This document shows positions 1 through 7,278 of a stretch of DNA of 20,295 nt, piece after piece. Position 1 is the first letter of the stretch, and the number at the start of each line of letters is the position of its first letter. The stretch lies in contig JAIRYL010000083.1 in assembly GCA_031267775.1 (NCBI GenBank), positions 1 to 20,295 of the forward strand, in the 5' to 3' direction. The position numbers were made by a program, and so were the translations under genes. Below the pieces are notes generated by a model. The model made no database searches. It had not been told where the DNA came from and saw only the letters and a program-made list of their open reading frames with translations. The stretch comes from Tannerellaceae bacterium (GTDB lineage: Bacteria > Bacteroidota > Bacteroidia > Bacteroidales > Tannerellaceae).

Positions 1-194
1 ATCTTTGAAAAATGCAGAATATAGACCTGTTCAAAATTGACATTTGCTGACTGGTTTTTCATGGCAAAAAGGTCACATGCAACAAAGATAGCGAAAGATT
101 TCATAATAATCGAAAAACACAGTTCTACTTCAGGGGCAACCGCATCAAAATTAGAATAAAAGGAGAAAAATGGATGTCTTTGTCGTCCATAATA

Positions 195-241
195 AGGAGG
201 CGGCTGGAAATAAATGTATGATTTAGTTTCAGCCGCCTCCT
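195..241. repeat. 47-bp hairpin-forming inverted repeat
   Basis: Arms at 195-215 and 221-241 are inverted complements with 19 of 21 positions matching and a 5-base loop. Both arms begin at the outside with AGGAGGCGGCTG. The same arm sequence forms the ends of the 107-bp element at 10855-10961, so this copy resembles that element with its centre removed. It lies just upstream of the transposase fragment that starts at 266. Whether it belongs to that insertion sequence or is an independent intergenic repeat cannot be decided here. Confidence 0.75.
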
Positions 242-265
242 AACCAAATAAAAAGGAGCAATATT

Positions 266-448
266 ATGGAGAAAGCGATAGCGTTATATTTTTCAGAAGT
301 AGAAGCCTCCTGTGTAGAAGGTCGCTGCATGCATTTATTATCGGACATACTGATGATAGCGCTGTTGACATACCTGACAGGAGGAACGGATTATCAGGAT
401 ATGTATTTATTTACGAAAGAACGTGGAGAGGAATTCAATGGTCTGTAA
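266..448 (+). pseudogene. ISAs1-type transposase, amino-terminal fragment
   Basis: The 60-residue frame resembles the start of ISAs1 (H-repeat) family transposases, the DDE_Tnp_1-associated region that precedes the catalytic domain. Recognisable pieces are VEGRCMHLLSDILMIALL, LTGGTDYQDM and a KERGEEF segment. Full transposases of this family are several times longer (roughly 300-400 residues); here the frame stops at 446-448 and no DDE catalytic region follows. A purine-rich AAGGAG lies upstream of the ATG at 266. The downstream sequence belongs to an unrelated minus-strand frame, so the break looks like a recombination or deletion junction near 435-448. It is a dead remnant. The family call rests on motif memory; the truncation is seen directly. 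Confidence 0.7.
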
Positions 449-590
449 CTTTTTGTTTTAATAATTTTTTTAATTCACTTTTGTCATTGTTGTGAATAGC
501 ACAAGCAATGGGTAATTCCGTACCTTCAAAATATTTATCAGGAATGTATATTTTGTCATTTGTACAAGAGGCATTTTCAAAACGTGCGCA
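435..590 (-). pseudogene. Fragment of an ankyrin-like reading frame
   Basis: On the minus strand a frame of about 50 codons ends at a TGA at 435-437 and reads ELPIACAIHNNDKSELKKLL near its end. This pattern is like an ankyrin-repeat helix pair or the start of an ankyrin-type accessory protein. No ATG is present: going upstream, the frame runs into the tRNA terminator and meets a stop codon inside the stem. It also abuts the transposase fragment end to end. I read it as the 3' remnant of a gene lost by rearrangement. The ankyrin resemblance is weak, and the frame could be a chance open stretch. Confidence 0.3.
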
Positions 591-592
591 AC

Positions 593-632
593 AAAAAAGG
601 ACAGCTACTTATAATCTTCTATAAGTAGCTGT
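593..632 (-). terminator. Intrinsic terminator of tRNA-Asn
   Basis: A perfect 13-bp stem (601-613 with 620-632, loop 614-619) lies just past the 3' end of the tRNA. In minus-strand direction the stem is followed by CC and a run of six T at 593-598. This is the standard Rho-independent arrangement and fits termination of the tRNA transcript. Confidence 0.85.
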
Positions 633-640
633 CTATCTTG

Positions 641-714
641 CTCTTCCTCTTGGACTTGAACCAAGGACCCTCTGATTAACAGTCAGATGCTCTAACCAAC
701 TGAGCTAAGGAAGA
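641..714 (-). tRNA. tRNA-Asn (anticodon GTT)
   Basis: Read on the minus strand, the sequence folds as a cloverleaf. The 7-bp acceptor stem is TCTTCCT at 714-708 paired with AGGAAGA at 648-642. The D-arm begins TAGCTCAGTTGGTTAGAG, the anticodon stem is TCTGA/TCAGA around the loop CTGTTAA, and the T-arm is CTTGG-TTCAAGT-CCAAG. Anticodon GTT decodes asparagine. The discriminator base is G at 641, and CCA is not encoded. It is a single-gene transcription unit between its own promoter and terminator. Confidence 0.95.
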
Positions 715-765
715 ATAATTTGATGCGGCGAAGTATTCTTTTGAATCCTTTTTTGTAATTGCTGG

Positions 766-797
766 GCAAAAGTACGGGATGTTTTCTAAATATGCAA
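766..797 (-). promoter_or_regulatory. Bacteroidota-type promoter for tRNA-Asn
   Basis: On the minus strand TACTTTTGC (774-766) matches the Bacteroidota -7 consensus TAnnTTTG exactly. A TTGC (797-794) lies 19 nucleotides upstream, the expected spacing for the -33 TTTG element. The expected start site is near 760, about 45 nucleotides before the mature tRNA 5' end. The assignment rests on consensus match and spacing only. Confidence 0.7.
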
Positions 798-805
798 TAT
801 ATTTG
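798..805 (+). promoter_or_regulatory. Possible -7 element for the PfkB kinase gene
   Basis: TATATTTG fits TAnnTTTG on the plus strand and sits 16 bases before the ATG at 822, so the leader would be very short. No good -33 element is visible at the right distance. It is divergent from, and interleaved with, the tRNA promoter. Confidence 0.35.
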
Positions 806-821
806 TAGAAATTTTTTTTAA

Positions 822-1799
822 ATGAGTACGCTTGGTTTGGGAAATGCTTTGGTGGATATATTGTTGAAGCTGGAAGATGATGCTCCGCTTGCAGAAACAG
901 GTATGGCGAAAGGCGCTATGGATATGATAGACGAGAATCAGATGATTGTTATCCAGAAGACGCAATCTCATCTGGAACGGACGCAGGCTCCGGGAGGTTC
1001 GGTTTGTAATACGATGCGCGCCATGGCTAATTTGGGAACAAAAACGGGTTTTATCGGAAAAACAGGTTCCGACAGTTTGGGCGAATATTATGAAAAGGCG
1101 CTGCTTGATGCAGGCGTTACTCCTTATTTTGCCAGGGCAAAAGGGATTTCGGGCTGTTGTACCGTATTGATTTCGCCGGACGGAGAACGCACCATGGGAA
1201 CGTTTCTTGGCCCGGCTCCAACGTTGACGCCCGATGATATCCGTGAGGATGTAATTGCCCGATATGATTTTATCTACATAGAAGGATATCTTTTGGTAAA
1301 CGAGCCTTTGGTGCGCTCTACAATGGAAAAAGCGCAAAAGCATGGCGTGAAAATAGTTTTGGATTTATCAAACTTTACGATTGTTCATGCTTTCAGAGAT
1401 TTTTTGGAAGATATTATTCCCCGCTATGTGCATATTCTGTTTTCCAATGAGAGCGAGATAAAGGCTTTTACCGGGCTTGAACCGGAGAAAGCCATTCGGA
1501 AAGTTTCCCAAATGGTTGACATATCTGTTGTTACGCTGGGCAAAAAAGGTTCTATAATTGCCGGGAATGGGGAAATTATAAAAATAGCCGCCGAAGGAGG
1601 TAAACCGGTTGATACGACTGGAGCGGGCGATCATTTTGCCGCCGGATTCCTTTATGGACAGTCTGTCGGGGCTACGCTTGAACAGTCCGGACGCATAGGT
1701 TCCATGCTGGCGGGGTATGTAATAGGCGTGATTGGGGCGCAAGCGCCGCAGCGCTATTGGGAACAAATAAAGTTAAAAGTACAGGATATTTTGCTGTAA
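822..1799 (+). CDS. PfkB-family carbohydrate/nucleoside kinase (adenosine-kinase-like)
   Basis: This 325-residue protein has the ribokinase/PfkB fold signatures. Near residue 65 there is a substrate-side PGGSVCNTMRAMANLG segment. DTTGAGDHFAAGF at 264-276 is the second PfkB signature; D270 is the expected catalytic base and the preceding GAG forms the anion hole. Members phosphorylate a sugar or nucleoside hydroxyl with ATP in the cytoplasm. Bacteroidales proteins of this sort are often annotated as adenosine kinase, but substrate cannot be read from the sequence. Length is normal for the family. The ATG at 822 is preceded by an A/T-rich leader without a clear Shine-Dalgarno site, which is usual in Bacteroidota. 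The S41 protease follows after 48 bases on the same strand and may share the transcript. Confidence 0.88.
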   Translation: MSTLGLGNALVDILLKLEDDAPLAETGMAKGAMDMIDENQMIVIQKTQSHLERTQAPGGSVCNTMRAMANLGTKTGFIGKTGSDSLGEYYEKALLDAGVTPYFARAKGISGCCTVLISPDGERTMGTFLGPAPTLTPDDIREDVIARYDFIYIEGYLLVNEPLVRSTMEKAQKHGVKIVLDLSNFTIVHAFRDFLEDIIPRYVHILFSNESEIKAFTGLEPEKAIRKVSQMVDISVVTLGKKGSIIAGNGEIIKIAAEGGKPVDTTGAGDHFAAGFLYGQSVGATLEQSGRIGSMLAGYVIGVIGAQAPQRYWEQIKLKVQDILL

Positions 1800-1847
1800 A
1801 CTACGCTTTATTATATACATTTACATCGAAATTTAACTAAAAATTAT

Positions 1848-3596
1848 ATGTATAGACCTGTCTGTAAGAGTATCGTATGCCTGTTAAACCTGCTTCTTCT
1901 GTTGGGAAGCGCCAAACCCGTGCAAGCGCAAGACGGCAATCGTTTTGAAATAAGCAAGCAACTGGATATATTCAACGCACTGGTGAAGGAAGTAGAGATG
2001 TTCTACGTAGATACCCTGGATGTTGAAAAAACCATCAACAAAGGTATTAACGCCATGCTGGGAGGACTTGATCCTTATACCGAATATATTCCAGAGAAGG
2101 ATATGGAAGAATTTCAAATAATTACTACCGGAGAGTATGGCGGTATCGGATCGTATATCCGTCAGCGAGACGAGGGCGTTATTATTATAGAGCCTTTTGA
2201 AGGAATGCCTGCGGCGCTGGCCGGACTGAAAGCCGGCGACCGTATTTTGGCTATCGATACGGTAAATGTTGAAAATAAGTCGAGCGACGAGGTAAGCGGA
2301 TTATTGAAGGGCGTGCCTAATACCAAAATGAAAATAAAAATTCAGCGTCCGGGAGAAAAAAATCCCCGTATAATAGACTTAACCCGTAAGCAGATATTGG
2401 TTGACCAGGTTTTGTATTATGGCGTACGTAACAAAGATACAGGCTATATTTATTTGAGAGGGTTTACGGATAAAAGCGCGCAAGAGGTAAAAACCGCTTT
2501 TGATGATTTGCGAAAAAATCATCAAATAAAATCGCTTATACTGGATTTGCGTAATAATGGCGGCGGATTACTGGAAAGCGCCGTTCAAATAGTAAATATG
2601 TTTGTGCCGAAAGGAAAAGAAGTTGTTGCTACCAGAGGTAAGGTACGGCAGTGGGATCGGGTATACCGTACTTCCGGAGAGCCGGTAGATACCGTTATTC
2701 CATTAGCCGTATTGATAAATGGCTCGTCGGCTTCTGCCGCCGAGATTGTTTCCGGCGCATTGCAGGATATGGACCGCGCGGTATTGGCGGGGCAACGCTC
2801 TTTCGGTAAAGGACTGGTTCAAAGTCCGCGTGAACTTCCGTATAACGGAAGCGTAAAAATTACCATGAGCAAGTATTATATCCCAAGCGGGCGCTGTATT
2901 CAGCAAGTAGACTATTCCCACCGGAATCCCGACGGGAGCGCGGGGAATATACCCGACAGTTTGACGACTGTATTTTATACGTTGAAAGGACGTCCTGTTC
3001 GCGACGGGGGAGGGGTTCGTCCCGAATTTGAAGTAGAAGAATCCAAAACGCCTACGTTAATGTATTATTTACTGAATGATTATGTGTTGTTTGATTTTAT
3101 AACGGATTATGTGCAGAAACATAACACGATTGCTCCCATAGAAGAATTTGAAGTAACGGATAAGGATTTTGAGGCATTTAAGGCGTATGCTAAAGATAAG
3201 AACTTCAGCTATGACCGCCAGAGTGAGAAATTATTGAAAAACTTAAAAGAAGTAGCCGAATTTGAAGGATATACAGATAGCGATTCTACCCTGTTTCACG
3301 AGCTGGAAACGAAATTAACGCCTGATATAGAACGCGATTTTAACCGGTTTAAGAATGAGATTAAACAAATGATGGCTACTGAAATAGTAAAACGCTACTA
3401 CTATCAAAAAGGAGAACTGATACAAACGTTGAAGGATGATCCCGTACTGGAAAAAGCGCTTGAAGTATTAGCTAATCCGGAGCTTATGGAGAAAACGTTA
3501 CGCGCTCCTTCTCCCGAGGCGGATAAGTACGTGGATTTACCAATAGAGAACAAGTCCGGCAATACCGGCCAGAAAAATCATCAGGACAGGGTGTAA
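1848..3596 (+). CDS. S41 family C-terminal processing peptidase with PDZ domain
   Basis: The 582-residue protein starts with a hydrophobic signal segment ending near AQA at about residue 28, so it is exported to the periplasm. A PDZ domain lies at about residues 90-170 (GYGGIGSYI-like start, LAGLKAGDRILAID). The S41 tail-specific protease core follows. NNGGGLLESAV is the strand-turn typical of the family, and SSASAAEI carries the expected nucleophile S296. FGKGLVQ carries the expected general base K321; the 25-residue Ser-Lys spacing matches the Ser430/Lys455 dyad of E. coli Prc. These enzymes trim or degrade proteins from their C-termini. A helical C-terminal extension of about 200 residues follows. 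The last 60 bases overlap the convergent ChrA-type gene on the opposite strand. Confidence 0.92.
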   Translation: MYRPVCKSIVCLLNLLLLLGSAKPVQAQDGNRFEISKQLDIFNALVKEVEMFYVDTLDVEKTINKGINAMLGGLDPYTEYIPEKDMEEFQIITTGEYGGIGSYIRQRDEGVIIIEPFEGMPAALAGLKAGDRILAIDTVNVENKSSDEVSGLLKGVPNTKMKIKIQRPGEKNPRIIDLTRKQILVDQVLYYGVRNKDTGYIYLRGFTDKSAQEVKTAFDDLRKNHQIKSLILDLRNNGGGLLESAVQIVNMFVPKGKEVVATRGKVRQWDRVYRTSGEPVDTVIPLAVLINGSSASAAEIVSGALQDMDRAVLAGQRSFGKGLVQSPRELPYNGSVKITMSKYYIPSGRCIQQVDYSHRNPDGSAGNIPDSLTTVFYTLKGRPVRDGGGVRPEFEVEESKTPTLMYYLLNDYVLFDFITDYVQKHNTIAPIEEFEVTDKDFEAFKAYAKDKNFSYDRQSEKLLKNLKEVAEFEGYTDSDSTLFHELETKLTPDIERDFNRFKNEIKQMMATEIVKRYYYQKGELIQTLKDDPVLEKALEVLANPELMEKTLRAPSPEADKYVDLPIENKSGNTGQKNHQDRV

Positions 3597-4088
3597 TTTA
3601 AATTTCCATGTGAGGATAAAGGCGGCTCCAAAGATGAGGAAACTTTTATAATCGATAAAATTTTCGTGATTCATGAGCAGTAAGGCCGCTGCGGCAATTA
3701 ATCCTACGCTGGCCGGTCGTAATCCTGTAAAGGCGGATTCTACATACCGGTTTTGTTTAAACCGGCTGAAATAATATGAAATAATCAGCACTAATATAAA
3801 CGAAGGTAAACATACGGCAAATGTAGCGATACATGACCCCCCAATGGCAAGTCCGGTAGAATACCCTGCATTATGTATGGCCGTATAACCAATATAGGTA
3901 GCGCTGTTGATACCGATAGGGCCGGGAGTCATTTGGGAAATGGCTACTACGTCTGTAAATTCCTGCAAACTAATCCACTTATACTTGTCTACTACTTCAT
4001 TTTGTATAAGCGAAAGCATAGCGTACCCTCCGCCGAAACTAAATAATCCGATTTTAATATAGACCCAAAATAATTGCAGGAATATCAT
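3537..4088 (-). CDS. Chromate transporter (ChrA-type), half-size, second of a pair
   Basis: This 183-residue membrane protein has the ChrA signature FSFGGGYAMLSLIQNEVV near the amino end and a TPGPIGINSATYIGY motif around residues 54-68, followed by about five to six hydrophobic segments. It is the size of one ChrA domain (about 180 residues), so it belongs to the short-chain group that works as a pair, here with the gene just upstream. Known long-chain ChrA exports chromate; the natural substrate of many short-chain pairs is unproven. Its start lies one base after the stop of the partner gene. Its 3' end overlaps the convergent S41 peptidase gene by 60 bases, which is unusual but leaves both frames intact. 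Confidence 0.88.
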   Translation of the reverse strand: MIFLQLFWVYIKIGLFSFGGGYAMLSLIQNEVVDKYKWISLQEFTDVVAISQMTPGPIGINSATYIGYTAIHNAGYSTGLAIGGSCIATFAVCLPSFILVLIISYYFSRFKQNRYVESAFTGLRPASVGLIAAAALLLMNHENFIDYKSFLIFGAAFILTWKFKLHPVLMIFLAGIAGLVLYW

Positions 4089-4089
4089 A

Positions 4090-4620
4090 TTACCATTTCT
4101 TTATATTTAGTTTGCAGAGAAGACCGCCCATAGCGGCCGTCACAATTATATATACAGGCGAAATCCGTACCAGCCATATTAACAGCGCCGCAGTTATGGC
4201 GACTCCGGCGGTTTTCCAGGTAAGTCCGGCGGATCGGGCGGCCGTCATACAGGGGACGACAATCAGGGCTACTACAGCCGGACGAAGCCCTTTGAATATC
4301 TTTTCCACCCATACGTTATTTTGTATTTGGGAAAAGAAAAGAGCAATAGCCAGTATAATGACAAAAGAGGGCAGGATAGCGCCTAACGCACAGACCGTAC
4401 TCCCCTTGATACCTTTTAATTTATACCCTAAAAAGATAGAGATATTAACGGCGAAAATACCGGGCAACGACTGCGCTACGGCAAAAAGGTCGATAAAATC
4501 CTCTTTGGTAATCAAACCGCGATTAACGACTTCGCGTTCAATTAGCGGCAACATAGCGTACCCACCGCCGATGGTAAAGGTTCCGATACGTACAAATATC
4601 AAAAATAATGTCCAGTACAT
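4090..4620 (-). CDS. Chromate transporter (ChrA-type), half-size, first of a pair
   Basis: This 176-residue membrane protein carries FTIGGGYAMLPLIEREVV near residues 14-31 and a SLPGIFAVNISIFLGYK segment. Both are the conserved motifs of a single CHR domain, followed by repeated hydrophobic helices. With the next gene it forms the two-component short-chain ChrA arrangement, in which the halves are thought to insert with opposite topology. Its ATG (4620-4618) overlaps the stop codon of gldN in a TAATG junction, so translation is probably coupled to the secretion operon. Nothing in the protein indicates a role in secretion; co-transcription may be incidental. Confidence 0.88.
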   Translation of the reverse strand: MYWTLFLIFVRIGTFTIGGGYAMLPLIEREVVNRGLITKEDFIDLFAVAQSLPGIFAVNISIFLGYKLKGIKGSTVCALGAILPSFVIILAIALFFSQIQNNVWVEKIFKGLRPAVVALIVVPCMTAARSAGLTWKTAGVAITAALLIWLVRISPVYIIVTAAMGGLLCKLNIKKW

Positions 4621-5690
4621 TACCGTCTTCTACGCACGCTCCGAACCGGGGCGGCGCTTTTTTCCACTTTGGGCGCCGATACTTTTTCCTGTTTTGGTTC
4701 TTTAGTCGACGCCGTTTTAGCCGTACGAGCCAGTTTAGCCGTTTTTTTGGATTGTTTCGTATCGGCTACCTGAGTCGTGTCGGGTTGCCAATACAATGAT
4801 TCCCGGAATGCTGTCAGTTGAGTTTCTATTTGTTGCCGAGCCAGCTTTAAGGAATCGGGTTCCGGATACATTTGTCTCAATGTCCGGTTCATCAGGTTCT
4901 CCGTTTTAATAATTTCTCCATCAAACATACGGCGCCGGAAGTAATCGTCTATCGTAAACGTTTTCGCATTATTGATATTTGAAGTCATAATAAGCGAATT
5001 TGTGATATAGGGGCGTATATTTTCATACGGTATCCAGAAAAGCGGCGTTGTTTGTTCGCCCAAATCGCCGGATGTTGTAAGTATCGGGCAAATCGCCAAG
5101 GTTTTAACGTCGAAAACAGAATTGTTTTGATCGAAATACCAGGCCTCTTTGACATAATACGCCAAAACGTCGGCCGATGGAATATCGCTTTCATTAATTA
5201 TAAAAGAAGGCTTTTCTCCGGCGCGTCCCGGAATCTCGTCGTAATAAATATACGCCCTGTCGAGCACATCTTCTTTGAAGTTGACGAGATGAGCTTCATC
5301 AAAAGCCTCAAAACCATCTTCGTACCGGTAGGCGGCCAATTTGTTTTCGCTCATTAAGCGGAAGATAGCAGAGAAAAGATTCATATTGCCGTTTAAAGGC
5401 TTTACCGGATAATACAGCGGCGCGTTCTGCTCTTTTTCCAAATCTATTTCCCGGTAAATTACGCGCATCCAGCGCGCGTTACCTATCTCCTGTATCATGC
5501 GTTCGTTCATATCCTGCGCGCGTACGGTCAGTTCCGGCAAGCCCGATTCTTTTTTATCAGCCTCCCTGTTTCCGGTTCGCGCCCGCGGCCCTCTCCGCTC
5601 TTGCTGGGCGTCATTCCCTTCCTGTGCATATACCGGTAAAGATGTTAGAAGAAAACCTGCTAAAGCCAGTATGTAATACAAGCGTTTCAT
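4620..5690 (-). CDS. gldN: Type IX secretion protein GldN/PorN
   Basis: The 356-residue precursor has a signal peptide (MKRLYYILALAGFLLTSLPVYAQ, cleavage around 22-23) and the GldN/PorN core: RWMRVIYREIDL, NAPLYYPVKPLNG, LFSAIFRLM and ICPILTTSGDL. In T9SS, PorN binds the lipoprotein PorK to form a large periplasmic ring at the outer membrane and also contacts PorM. Gene order porP-gldK-gldL-gldM-gldN supports the call strongly. After the core, roughly the last 50 residues are a low-complexity Lys/Ala/Thr-rich tail ending in VRRRR. Its stop codon overlaps the next start (TAATG). Confidence 0.95.
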   Translation of the reverse strand: MKRLYYILALAGFLLTSLPVYAQEGNDAQQERRGPRARTGNREADKKESGLPELTVRAQDMNERMIQEIGNARWMRVIYREIDLEKEQNAPLYYPVKPLNGNMNLFSAIFRLMSENKLAAYRYEDGFEAFDEAHLVNFKEDVLDRAYIYYDEIPGRAGEKPSFIINESDIPSADVLAYYVKEAWYFDQNNSVFDVKTLAICPILTTSGDLGEQTTPLFWIPYENIRPYITNSLIMTSNINNAKTFTIDDYFRRRMFDGEIIKTENLMNRTLRQMYPEPDSLKLARQQIETQLTAFRESLYWQPDTTQVADTKQSKKTAKLARTAKTASTKEPKQEKVSAPKVEKSAAPVRSVRRRR

Positions 5691-5704
5691 ATCTTTTTTT
5701 TATC

Positions 5705-7273
5705 TTAATTTACTCTTACTTCAATGGGTGGTATGGTACGTTCTATCCCGTCCGGCCCCCGGGCAACAACCCTGTTGATCCAGAACTGTTTTCCCCGCGC
5801 CAAACCACGGATATAATTCTTCTGCCGTTCGGAGAATTTGCCTCCTTCAGCCGGTTCGTTAATCATGTTGCCGAATGAATCCGGGTACGTAATTTCAAAA
5901 CGCAATACGGTAAATGCGATGTTTAATATATCGTCGTCGATAGCCGCCAGGATACCGTCGGCTTCAACCAAACTACGTTTCATTATATTTCCGCCTCTAA
6001 ATTTACGGATATTCCCGTTTGGGTCTTTATAATCGATATAAGGAAGCGGATCGGGCAAAGCACGTACGCGAAAAGGCGTATTTGCCATTTGAACCATGCG
6101 TCCGTCCGCCATGCGTGCATTAACCGAAATAAAGGCTTCTACGCCTACGGTTGCAGGGCGCGCGTCCCATAAATCGCCATTACGGTTTAAGACGCCGTTT
6201 GTCATCGTAGCAGTTATATTACCGCTCGGTATACCAGGTACGGCTATACGAATCGGGTTTATAATACCGGCATATAATACATTCATTAATGTAGGAGCAA
6301 CGGTAGCGTTTGGTTCGGTAACGAAATATTCGCTTTCGAAATCGCGGCGCAACATACTTCCATCACTGTTCGGCGTTTCAACGTAGCCCTTTACCGGGAA
6401 TGTTCCAGTCGCTCCAGCGTTGACGGTAAACAGCCCGTTGTTTTCGTCGGGAAGTCGCTGTCCGTTTACAAAAACCGCCGGACGTTTGGTAGAATCAATG
6501 GCCGATAAGACAATATTTGCCCTATACTGGCCACCCCGCATAACGATCTGGCTTTCAGGAATAACCTGCGCCTCGATCATATTTACGCGATAATCGCCTA
6601 CATCAATACTGCTCAGCAAGTTATTAAGCACTTCCCCCTGCGCATAGCGAATGTCGCTTTGTAGCTTGGTAAGCAACGTTATAGCGGCGGCGACCGGCAT
6701 ATTTTCGAAGAGCGATTCTTCCCAGTTTCGCTGGTTAATACCAGCCTGTTTAGACGGCTGCGTGTTGAGAATCGCTTCAATAACGGCCGTCTTGCCGGGG
6801 TCGTCCACCATATTAGCCATAGCCCGTCGATACGAGTCTATCGCCTCCCTAAGCTTTTTACCTTCTCCGTTAACAGGAGCCAGCATGATGCGTGAAGCAG
6901 CTTCCAGGTCGTCTTTGTTTTGGATATCGTTTATATCGCCGTCTTTTCCGTCGGCAACTTTCACAATACGGTCTTTCAGGTCTGCGATGTAGCTATAAAT
7001 ATCATCCGACGCTTTTTTTACCCGGATGCTTTTGTTATACCATTCTTCGGCTTTGGCAGGGTTTGCCTGATAATACGTTTGCAGTTCGTTGCTTATAATA
7101 TCATTGCGGTTAGCCGTATTACTAATGGAGGTTTGCAGGCTATTATCTACCAAACCAAATCCGTCCAATACTTCCGACGACACATTAAGCGCCATCAAAG
7201 CAATGAACACCAGATACATCAGATTAATCATTTTCTGACGCGGCGAATTGGGATTATTTCCTATTCCTGCCAT
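5705..7273 (-). CDS. gldM: Type IX secretion/gliding motor protein GldM/PorM
   Basis: The 522-residue protein begins with MAGIGNNPNSPRQKMINLMY and one transmembrane helix (about residues 16-35), the hallmark of GldM. The remainder is a long periplasmic region of helical and beta-rich domains (for example QVIPESQIVMRGGQYRANIV and VPGIPSGNITATM). GldM and GldL form the inner-membrane proton-driven motor; the GldM periplasmic part spans toward the PorK/PorN ring. Length matches the family (about 510-520). The gene starts 5 bases after gldL ends and is followed closely by gldN. Confidence 0.96.
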   Translation of the reverse strand: MAGIGNNPNSPRQKMINLMYLVFIALMALNVSSEVLDGFGLVDNSLQTSISNTANRNDIISNELQTYYQANPAKAEEWYNKSIRVKKASDDIYSYIADLKDRIVKVADGKDGDINDIQNKDDLEAASRIMLAPVNGEGKKLREAIDSYRRAMANMVDDPGKTAVIEAILNTQPSKQAGINQRNWEESLFENMPVAAAITLLTKLQSDIRYAQGEVLNNLLSSIDVGDYRVNMIEAQVIPESQIVMRGGQYRANIVLSAIDSTKRPAVFVNGQRLPDENNGLFTVNAGATGTFPVKGYVETPNSDGSMLRRDFESEYFVTEPNATVAPTLMNVLYAGIINPIRIAVPGIPSGNITATMTNGVLNRNGDLWDARPATVGVEAFISVNARMADGRMVQMANTPFRVRALPDPLPYIDYKDPNGNIRKFRGGNIMKRSLVEADGILAAIDDDILNIAFTVLRFEITYPDSFGNMINEPAEGGKFSERQKNYIRGLARGKQFWINRVVARGPDGIERTIPPIEVRVN

Positions 7274-7278
7274 CTTCT

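Noticed and set aside
61..226. Two tiny plus-strand frames (32 codons from 61, 18 codons from 170), the second with an AAGGAG just upstream
   Set aside because: Neither resembles a known protein, and the second runs into the hairpin repeat; too short to support as genes.
641..714. tRNA-Asn as an attachment site of an integrated element
   Set aside because: I found no integrase and no duplicate of the tRNA 3' end within the window.
786..1343. Long minus-strand frame opposite the PfkB kinase gene
   Set aside because: It is antisense to a gene with clear catalytic motifs, has low-complexity unnatural composition, and no family features.
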